Positions 58,310 through 64,000 of a DNA stretch of 64,000 nt are shown piece by piece. The stretch's first letter is position 1. Every line of letters begins with the position of its first letter. The notes beneath the pieces are model-generated. The model did not search any database. It saw nothing but the letters and a program-made list of their open reading frames with translations, and was not told the origin of the DNA. Location: NCBI RefSeq assembly GCF_029948125.1, contig NZ_JASAMB010000002.1, positions 1-64,000 on the forward strand, read 5' to 3'. This DNA is from Catellatospora sp. KI3. GTDB taxonomy: Bacteria > Actinomycetota > Actinomycetes > Mycobacteriales > Micromonosporaceae. The translations under genes were made by a program, and so were the position numbers.

Positions 58310-59389
58310 ATGACCGCGGTAGACACCGGCACCGCCGGAGACCGTGTGCGCGCACCCCGGGTCGTCATCGTCACCGGCATCAGCCGGTTCCTCGGGGCGA
58401 CCATCGCCGCGCGGCTGGCCGCCACCCCCGGGGTGGTCCGCGTCATCGGCGTGGACCGCGCCGACCCGCCCGGCGAGCTGCGACCGCTGCTGCGCGGGGT
58501 CCGGGTGCACCGCATCGACCTGGCCGAGGGCGCGGACGAGCTGGTCGAGCTGGGCGCCGAGGCGCTGGTGCACCTGGCCGTGGTCTCCTCGCCCGACGGC
58601 AGGGGCGGCCGGGCGGCCATGAAGGACCAGAACGTCATCGGCACCATGCAGCTGCTAGCCGCGTGCCAGCAGATGCCGTCGCTGCGGCGGCTGGTGCTGC
58701 GCTCCTCGACCGCCGCGTACGGCGCCTCGTTCCGCGATCCGGCGGTGTTCACCGAGGAGACCGAGCCCAGGGCCACCCCGCGCGGCGGCTACGCCCGCGA
58801 CATCCTCGACATCGAGGGCTACGTGCGGGGCTTCCGCCGCCGCAACCCCCGGGTGACCACCACCGTCCTGCGCTTCACCCCGTTCGTCGGGCCGCAGCCG
58901 GACACCGGCCTGCTCCAGCTGCTCGCGCAGCCGGTGGTGCCGACCGTGCTCGGCCGTGATCCGAGGCTGCAGTTCATCCACGTCGACGACGCGCTGGAGC
59001 TGCTCTACCGCTCGGTGGTCGAGGACCACCAGGGCGTGTTCAACGTCGCCGGGCCGGGCACCATCACCCTGTCCCAGGCCATCCGCCGGCTCGGCCGGAT
59101 CGCGCTGCCGGTGCCCGAGGGCATCCTGCAGGCCGCCGCCGTCTACGGCCGGGGCGTCAACGGGCTGCGCAGCCTCGACCAGGTCGACCTGTTCGTGCAC
59201 GGCCGGGTGGTCGACACCGCCCGCCTGACCGAGCGGTACGGCTTCACGCCCCGCGCCACCGCCGAGGCCTTCGACGACTTCGTCCGCGCCCAGCGCGGCG
59301 ACGCCGTGCTCACCCCGGGCCGGCTCGCCGAGACGGAGCGGCGGATGCTGGAGATGATCCGCACCGTGCGCGCCGGGAGGGTGTCGTGA
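58310..59389 (+). CDS. NAD-dependent epimerase/dehydratase (GalE2-like, Rv0501)
   Basis: A 359-residue extended SDR. The Rossmann start is VVIVTGISRFLGATIAARLA, with the glycine pattern altered to GISRFLG. It contains LVLRSSTAAYG and YARDILDIEGYVRGF, a modified YxxxK region: no Tyr-x-x-x-Lys is clearly visible, so catalysis may differ. The neighbour order (HTH, bS22, this, acyltransferase) is conserved in mycobacteria. It overlaps the next gene by 4 bp (GTGA). Confidence 0.85.
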   Translation: MTAVDTGTAGDRVRAPRVVIVTGISRFLGATIAARLAATPGVVRVIGVDRADPPGELRPLLRGVRVHRIDLAEGADELVELGAEALVHLAVVSSPDGRGGRAAMKDQNVIGTMQLLAACQQMPSLRRLVLRSSTAAYGASFRDPAVFTEETEPRATPRGGYARDILDIEGYVRGFRRRNPRVTTTVLRFTPFVGPQPDTGLLQLLAQPVVPTVLGRDPRLQFIHVDDALELLYRSVVEDHQGVFNVAGPGTITLSQAIRRLGRIALPVPEGILQAAAVYGRGVNGLRSLDQVDLFVHGRVVDTARLTERYGFTPRATAEAFDDFVRAQRGDAVLTPGRLAETERRMLEMIRTVRAGRVS

Positions 59390-60246
59390 CCGTGCCTGAG
59401 CTCGCCGACGAGTTCGACAACAAGGTCGCCTCCGGCCTGGCCTTCCTGCGCCGCCGCCTGTCCGGGCAGTACCGGGTGGACGAGTTCGGGTTCGACCCGG
59501 AGCTGACCGAGCAGGTGTTCCAGCCTGTGCTGCGGCTGCTCTACCGCGACTGGTTCCGCACCGAGGTGCTCGACGTCAAGAACCTGCCCGCGCAGGGCGG
59601 CGCGCTCGTCGTCGGCAACCACTCCGGCACCATCGCGCTGGACGCGCTGATGCTGACCATGGCCTGCCACGACGAGCACCCGGCCCGCCGCCACCTGCGG
59701 CTGCTCGGCGCCGACTTCGTGTTCAAGCTGCCGTTCGTGTCGGAGCTGGCCCGCAAGTCCGGCGCCACGCTGGCCTGCAACCCCGACGTGGAGCGGTTGC
59801 TGGAGGCCGACGAGCTGGTCGGCGTCTTCCCGGAGGGGTTCAAGGGCGTCGGCAAGAAGTTCACCGACCGGTACAAGCTGCAGCGCTTCGGCCGGGGCGG
59901 GTTCGTGTCGGCGGCGCTGCGCACCCGCCGGCCGATCGTGCCGGTCGCGATCGTCGGCGCCGAGGAGATCTACCCGCTGCTCGGCGACGTCAAGCCGCTG
60001 GCCCGGCTGATCGGCGCGCCCTACTTCCCGATCACGCCGACGTTCCCGTGGCTGGGGCCGCTGGGGCTGGTGCCGCTGCCGAGCAAGTGGCTGATCCGGT
60101 TCGGCGAGCCGATCGACACCGAGCCGTACGCCGACCGCGCCGACGACCCCGCCGCCGTGTTCAACCTCGCCGACCACGTGCGCGAGACGATCCAGGGCAT
60201 GCTGCACGAGCTGCTGGAGCTGCGGCCCGACGCGTTCGGGCCGTAG
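59386..60246 (+). CDS. Acyltransferase of the PlsC family (Rv0502-like)
   Basis: A 286-residue protein with a glycerolipid acyltransferase fold: GNHSGTIALD with His79 as catalytic base (the acidic partner here is at a wider spacing than the usual HxxxxD), FKLPFVSELARKSGATLACN and FPEGFKGVGKKFTDRYKLQR. The family is annotated as 1-acyl-glycerol-3-phosphate acyltransferase-like, but the substrate is uncertain. Start GTG 59386 is coupled to the epimerase. The pair may modify a membrane lipid. Confidence 0.85.
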   Translation: MTVPELADEFDNKVASGLAFLRRRLSGQYRVDEFGFDPELTEQVFQPVLRLLYRDWFRTEVLDVKNLPAQGGALVVGNHSGTIALDALMLTMACHDEHPARRHLRLLGADFVFKLPFVSELARKSGATLACNPDVERLLEADELVGVFPEGFKGVGKKFTDRYKLQRFGRGGFVSAALRTRRPIVPVAIVGAEEIYPLLGDVKPLARLIGAPYFPITPTFPWLGPLGLVPLPSKWLIRFGEPIDTEPYADRADDPAAVFNLADHVRETIQGMLHELLELRPDAFGP

Positions 60247-60249
60247 CCG

Positions 60250-61410
60250 CTACAGCGCCAGCGCGCGCAGGTCCAGCACGTGCCAGGCGAGGGTCTCGTT
60301 GTCGCCGGTGGACCACCACAGGATGCCGTCGCGCGCCACCACCTGGTTGGCGACCGGGGCGACCCGGGACAGCTTGGCCGTCTTCAGGTCGTACAGCAGC
60401 AGCTCGGTGGCGGAGTAGTCGCTGGCGGCGCGGGAGTAGACCTCGTACCGGTCCAGCATGGCGATGTCGGTGACCGCGGCGGCGACGCTGCCCGCGGCGG
60501 TGCGCACCGCGCCGGTGCCGTCCGGCCGCCGCAGCTCGATCGTGGTGGTCGCGTCGTCGCTGCCGATGGTGCTCGAGCGGCACCAGGCGGGCGAGCAGGA
60601 CAGCATCTCGCCGCTGCGCGCGGCCACCGTGGTCTCGGCCCCGCCGACCAGGTCGCGCAGCCGCACGGGGGTGCCGTCGGCGGTGTCCTCGCTGACCAGC
60701 CAGGGCCAGGCGCTGATCGACCAGGCGCCGGGCACCTCGCGGTGCTGCGGCTTGCCGCCCGCCAGCGGCATGGTGAACACCGCGGACACGTCGGGCTTGC
60801 CGATGTCGGAGATCCAGCTCAGCTGCCCGTCGTGCAGGCTCAGGTCGCCCTGCTTGTCGAACAGGACCACGTTGCCGGTGTCGGCGGTCAGCTCGCGGGC
60901 CGCCCCGGCGGCCACCGCCGCCGCCATCACCCGGGTGTGCGCGGCGCCGTCGGAGTCGGAGGTCAGCTCCAGCCAGGCCAGGGTGGTGCCGTCGGTGGTG
61001 AACCCGGCGAACTCGGGGGCCCGCTCGCGCGGGACCGTCGCCAGCACCCGCTGCTGACCGGCGTTGAGCAGCAGCAACCGGACGGCGGCCTCGTCGGGCG
61101 TGGGCGCGGTGCCCACCGACCGCTGCGCGTCCAGGAAGTACACCGGCGTGTACGGCGCACCGTCGGGCAGCGTGCCCGGCAGCCCCGTCAGCGCCCCGCC
61201 CGCCACCAGCTCGGCGGCGCCGTCCCTGGCCCGGTCCGGATCACCGGAGCCCGGGTCGAGCAGCAGCAGCGCCCCGGCGGCGCCCAGCGCCGCCACCAGC
61301 GCGACGGCCCCGAGGACCGCCCGCCTGGACGGCCCGGACCGGCCCTTCGTCGACTCCCCGTCGGCGGCGCCCGTGCCCGCCTGCCGCAGCCCCCCGCTGT
61401 CGCCGGTCAC
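60250..61410 (-). CDS. Membrane-anchored beta-propeller-like protein
   Basis: A 386-residue protein from GTG 61410. A basic N-terminal tail (about 30 residues) is followed by one membrane helix, AVLGAVALVAALGAAGALLLL, and an extracellular domain of repeated beta-type units (VFTMPLAGGKP, RSGEMLSCSPAWC, ELLLYDLKTAKLSRVAP). This gives the look of a TolB/WD-like propeller. It overlaps the SerB-type gene by 4 bp. No known family is certain. Confidence 0.7.
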   Translation of the reverse strand: MTGDSGGLRQAGTGAADGESTKGRSGPSRRAVLGAVALVAALGAAGALLLLDPGSGDPDRARDGAAELVAGGALTGLPGTLPDGAPYTPVYFLDAQRSVGTAPTPDEAAVRLLLLNAGQQRVLATVPRERAPEFAGFTTDGTTLAWLELTSDSDGAAHTRVMAAAVAAGAARELTADTGNVVLFDKQGDLSLHDGQLSWISDIGKPDVSAVFTMPLAGGKPQHREVPGAWSISAWPWLVSEDTADGTPVRLRDLVGGAETTVAARSGEMLSCSPAWCRSSTIGSDDATTTIELRRPDGTGAVRTAAGSVAAAVTDIAMLDRYEVYSRAASDYSATELLLYDLKTAKLSRVAPVANQVVARDGILWWSTGDNETLAWHVLDLRALAL

Positions 61411-62288
61411 AGTGCCTTCTTCCTCCGCCTGCTCAGAGCCATGCCGCCGACCACGGCGCCGGCCACCATGCCCGCGCCCAGCACCACCGGCACGGCCACC
61501 TTGGCGGCGTTGCGGCCGCTGCGGAAGTCGCGCACCTCCCAGCCCTGGCTGCGGGCCATCCGGCGCAGCGCGCTGTCCGGGTTCACGGCCACCGCCCGGC
61601 CGACCGTGGTCAGCATCGGCACGTCGTTGATCGAGTCGCTGTACGCCGTACAGCGGGAAAGGTCCAGTCCTTCGGCCGCGGCCAGCGCCTCGACCGCGTT
61701 GGCCTTGTTCGGCCCGTGCATCATCTCGCCCACCAGCCGCCCGGTGTAGGCGCCGTCGCGGATCTCGGCGACCGTGCCCAGCGCGCCGGTCAGCCCCAGC
61801 CGGGTCGCGATGACCCGCCCCAGCTCGACCGGGGCGGCGGTGACCAGCCATACCCGCTGACCCGCGGCCAGGTGCGCGTCGGCCAGCGCCCGGGTGCCCG
61901 ACCAGATCCGGTCGGCCATCAGCTCGTCGAAGATCTCCTCGCTGAGCCGCTGCATCTCCTCGACCTGCCAGCCCTTGACGAACGACAGCGCCGCCTCGCG
62001 GGCCCGGTCCATGTCCCCGGCGTGCTCGGCGGCCAGCAGCCGGAAGCGGGCCTGGCTGATGGCGAACCGGGCCAGGTCGATGGTGGTGAAGTAGCGCCGG
62101 GCGGCCAGGCCGCGGGCGAAGTAGTACAGCGAGGCGCCCTGCATCATCGTGTTGTCGACGTCGAAGAACGCGGCGCCGGTGCGGTCGGCGGCGGGCTGCG
62201 CGGTCGGCGCCAGCTCGGCGGCGGCCAGCGGCGGCTGGGCCACCATCACCGCCTCATCGAGCGGGGCTGACCTCTGCCTGCGCGCCAT
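61407..62288 (-). CDS. HAD-IB family phosphatase, SerB1-like (Rv0505c)
   Basis: A 293-residue HAD hydrolase. Motif I is FFDVDNTMMQGASLYYFARG, motif II is LVTAAP, and motif III is SDSINDVPMLTTVG. It has a single C-terminal membrane helix (VVLGAGMVAGAVVGGMAL) with a basic end, so it faces the cytoplasm. Phosphoserine phosphatase is the family name, but the membrane anchor suggests another phospho-substrate, perhaps lipid-linked. Conserved in this neighbourhood in mycobacteria. Confidence 0.87.
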   Translation of the reverse strand: MARRQRSAPLDEAVMVAQPPLAAAELAPTAQPAADRTGAAFFDVDNTMMQGASLYYFARGLAARRYFTTIDLARFAISQARFRLLAAEHAGDMDRAREAALSFVKGWQVEEMQRLSEEIFDELMADRIWSGTRALADAHLAAGQRVWLVTAAPVELGRVIATRLGLTGALGTVAEIRDGAYTGRLVGEMMHGPNKANAVEALAAAEGLDLSRCTAYSDSINDVPMLTTVGRAVAVNPDSALRRMARSQGWEVRDFRSGRNAAKVAVPVVLGAGMVAGAVVGGMALSRRRKKAL

Positions 62289-62340
62289 CGGATCTCCTCT
62301 GCCGTTGCCCGCAACTTCCTGCGAGCCTTCTCACAGCCTA

Positions 62341-62371
62341 GGGGCGCGATGCCCGTTCGGCATCGCGCCCC
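62341..62371. terminator. Terminator after the DUF5667 gene
   Basis: A perfect 13-bp stem, GGGGCGCGATGCC (62341-62353) with 62359-62371 and a 5-base loop, 22 bp beyond the minus-strand stop. Confidence 0.85.
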
Positions 62372-62393
62372 AGTTCCGTGCGGTGACGCCCGA

Positions 62394-63458
62394 TCAGCCG
62401 AGCAGGCCCCCGAGGATGCGGCCCAGCTCGTCGAGCAGGCCCTCCTCCTGCGGTGCCGGCGTCTGCTCCCCGGTCGGGGCCGGGGACGCGCTCGCCGACG
62501 GGGCCGGGGAGGTCGACGGGTTCGGCCCGTTGCCGGCGGGCTTGCCCTTGTTCTCCTCGACCGGCTGCTGCGGCTGCTCCTGCCGGCTCGGCTGCTGCGG
62601 CTGCGTGCTGACGTTGGCGCAGGTGCCGGGCACCGCCCCCAGCTTGTCGCTGCCGACCGAGGCCGCGCCGCAGGCCATCGCCGTACGGGCGTCGGCCGAG
62701 CGCTGCTCGATCTGGTCGAGCAGGCGCAGCGAGTCGGTGACCTTGTCGCGGCCGGCGCCGGTGGCGTCGTCGAGCAGCTGCGCCACGAGCATCCGCTGGT
62801 CGGTGACGAACCGGTCCACCGCGTCCAGCGAGCCGGTGTCCCGGCGCTCGATCGCGGAGGTGAGCAGCATCTTGATGCCCTGCCGGGTGTCGCCGTCCAT
62901 GTCCCGCAGCGCGTCGACGAAGCCGGTGGCCCGGCGTACGGCGTGCGCCTCCTGCAGACGGGTGCGGGCGAACTCGAGGTAGAGGCGGCCGCGGCTGAGG
63001 TCGGAGCCGGCCAGGGCCAGCTGTGCCTTCTCCGTCGAGCGCTTCACCCCGTACAGCGTGTCGCCGGGCATCGCGTCACCGCTCGCCACCGACACGCCGG
63101 ACAGGGCCAGCGTGCCGGCGGCGATACCGACCACGATCGCGCCCCGGGCGCGGGCCCGCCCAGTGGTGCGCGCCGGCCAACCGGCCGTGGAGCGCCGGTC
63201 CTCCGTCTCGGGTCGGGCGGTGACGCCGATGCCCTCCCGCTGCGCGGTGGCGATCAGCTGAGCGCGGAGATCGCGCTTGAACGAGGCGTCGGGCGTGCCG
63301 GGCAGCGTGACTGTCTGCAGCTGCTGACCGACCGCCACCAGCTCGGTGAGCTGGTCGTCGACGCGGGAACGAGTGTGGTGACGGCGACCGCCGTTGGCCT
63401 CGTCGAGTAGCTGGGCGAAGCGCTCGGCGCGCCGGCGATCGAACAGGGAGGTGTTCAC
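62394..63458 (-). CDS. DUF5667 membrane protein, candidate anti-sigma factor (RsbN-like)
   Basis: A 354-residue protein. The N-terminal cytoplasmic part (residues about 1-95; RRRAERFAQLLDEANG, TLPGTPDASFKRDLRAQLI) is helical. One membrane helix follows (ARGAIVVGIAAGTLALSGVS), then an extracellular helical domain (GDTLYGVKRSTEKAQLALAG) and a Pro/Ser-rich tail. Its gene lies directly downstream of an ECF sigma gene, as the BldN anti-sigma RsbN does in Streptomyces, so it is the likely partner. GTG 63458 has a GGGGGG box at suitable spacing; GTG 63467 is the alternative. Confidence 0.78.
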   Translation of the reverse strand: MNTSLFDRRRAERFAQLLDEANGGRRHHTRSRVDDQLTELVAVGQQLQTVTLPGTPDASFKRDLRAQLIATAQREGIGVTARPETEDRRSTAGWPARTTGRARARGAIVVGIAAGTLALSGVSVASGDAMPGDTLYGVKRSTEKAQLALAGSDLSRGRLYLEFARTRLQEAHAVRRATGFVDALRDMDGDTRQGIKMLLTSAIERRDTGSLDAVDRFVTDQRMLVAQLLDDATGAGRDKVTDSLRLLDQIEQRSADARTAMACGAASVGSDKLGAVPGTCANVSTQPQQPSRQEQPQQPVEENKGKPAGNGPNPSTSPAPSASASPAPTGEQTPAPQEEGLLDELGRILGGLLG

Positions 63459-63603
63459 CGCGGGCACCCCCCTTCGCTGGTCGCGGTGACTGAAACGGCG
63501 AGGGCGGTGGAGAATGCCGCTCGCACCCGGTCAAACGCGATCAGGGCACGATCAGTTACGCCCACCGCGGCCGAGCCACCGCAGAGAGTGATGTGAATCA
63601 CGT

Positions 63604-63999
63604 TCACGGCTGGAAACCCTCCGGGAGCAGTCGGGCCAGGGCGCGCACCGCGCGGTACTGCAGCGCCTTGATCGCGCCCTCGTTCTTGCCCATCGCCTGC
63701 GCGGTCTCGGCGACCGAGAAGCCCTGCAGGAACCGCAGCACGATGCACTCCTGCTGCTCGGGGTTGAGCTGCTTGACCGCCGTCAGCAGCGCCACGTTGG
63801 TGATGTGGTCCACCACCGCCGTCTCGGGGCTGCCCTCCGGGCCGCGGTCCTCGCGGTCGGCGTCGAGCACGTCGCCGGTGGTGACCTCCAGCCGGTACCG
63901 GCCGGACTTGAAGTGGTCGGCGACCAGGTTGCGCGCGATGGTCACCAGCCACGCGCCCAGGTCGCGGCCCTGCCAGGTGAAGCTGCTGATGCGCTTGAG
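63604..63999 (-). CDS. ECF sigma factor, BldN-like, truncated by the window edge
   Basis: 132 residues of the C-terminal part are in the window. The frame runs from the edge with LKRISSFTWQGRDLGAWLVT and IARNLVADHFKSGRYRLEV (end of region 2) into region 4: QECIVLRFLQGFSVAETAQA and NEGAIKALQYRAVRALARLL. The WQGRDLGAWLVTIARN pattern and the adjoining DUF5667 gene are those of the BldN group, which controls aerial development in Streptomyces. The start is outside the window. Confidence 0.9.
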   Translation of the reverse strand, partial: LKRISSFTWQGRDLGAWLVTIARNLVADHFKSGRYRLEVTTGDVLDADREDRGPEGSPETAVVDHITNVALLTAVKQLNPEQQECIVLRFLQGFSVAETAQAMGKNEGAIKALQYRAVRALARLLPEGFQP

Positions 64000-64000
64000 C

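Noticed and set aside
1-64000. CRISPR array
   Set aside because: No regularly spaced repeat-spacer pattern; the tandem repeats at 125 and 291 have no spacers.
1-64000. tRNA or rRNA genes
   Set aside because: No CCA-ended cloverleaf or rRNA segment was recognised by eye; a tRNAscan run would be decisive.

Overview
The window is a very GC-rich chromosomal segment of a mycelial-type actinobacterium. The repeat content and gene set point to Micromonosporaceae; this is inference, as no rRNA or marker tree was available. Support comes from mycothiol genes (mshD, mshA), a BldN-type sigma factor with a DUF5667 partner, a HbhA-like block, and gene order that follows Mycobacterium tuberculosis (from memory: Rv0474-Rv0476, Rv0482-Rv0491, Rv0495c-Rv0505c, plus a piece like Rv0812-Rv0820). 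No tRNA, rRNA, CRISPR array, transposase or prophage was recognised.

Layout. 1-7.8 kb: end of an OmpR-type regulator (probably glnR), mshD, an ImmA-type protease plus PIN-domain pair, and the phosphate operon pstSCAB with a clear PHO box. 7.9-14.1 kb: NUDIX hydrolase, thiolase, aminodeoxychorismate-lyase-like enzyme, Fur/Nur-type regulator, YgfZ, BKACE and asparaginase. 14.4-17.5 kb: XRE regulator, HbhA-like protein, DUF2516 membrane protein, alpha/beta hydrolase and EI24. 17.6-27.4 kb: membrane-phosphatase fusion, LacI regulator, maleylpyruvate-isomerase-like protein, murB, two tiny membrane ORFs, methyltransferase, SDR, mshA and YbjN. 27.7-36.1 kb is an accessory island: macro domain, pseudokinase, Ser/Thr kinase, FHA-PqqD-M50 protease, a leader-like His-rich protein and a divergent LuxR regulator. 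36.6-46.3 kb: gpmA, three tandem MFS exporters, and an RpiR regulator with a sugar ABC importer (NgcEFG-like). 46.4-51.2 kb: a solitary AbiEi/DUF559 gene, phoU divergent from the phoR/phoP (senX3/regX3) pair, and a Doc toxin with a 55-residue antitoxin. 51.2-64 kb: Rv0495c-like protein, Ppx/GppA, sugar-phosphate isomerase, CGNR regulator, proline dehydrogenase, a membrane zinc protease, a small excisionase-type HTH protein, the 33-residue ribosomal protein bS22, epimerase, acyltransferase, beta-propeller lipoprotein-like gene, SerB-type HAD phosphatase, and the DUF5667 plus ECF sigma pair running off the right edge.

How it fits together. Both halves of phosphate control lie here: the pst transporter at the left and PhoU/PhoR/PhoP about 40 kb to the right, each preceded by GTTCACC-type boxes. 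Most of the rest is conserved core, into which the kinase/FHA/protease island, the exporters and the sugar importer have been inserted.

The two most unusual things are (1) the island at 28.3-34.3 kb, where one operon encodes a leader-peptide-like substrate, an intramembrane protease carrying both an FHA and a PqqD-type recognition domain, an active kinase and a pseudokinase; and (2) a family of six 55-73 bp inverted repeats sharing the core GACGCTGGCCTATC, with base-paired covariation between arms and the same loop orientation in every copy. Several other repeat families have invaded even coding regions in frame.
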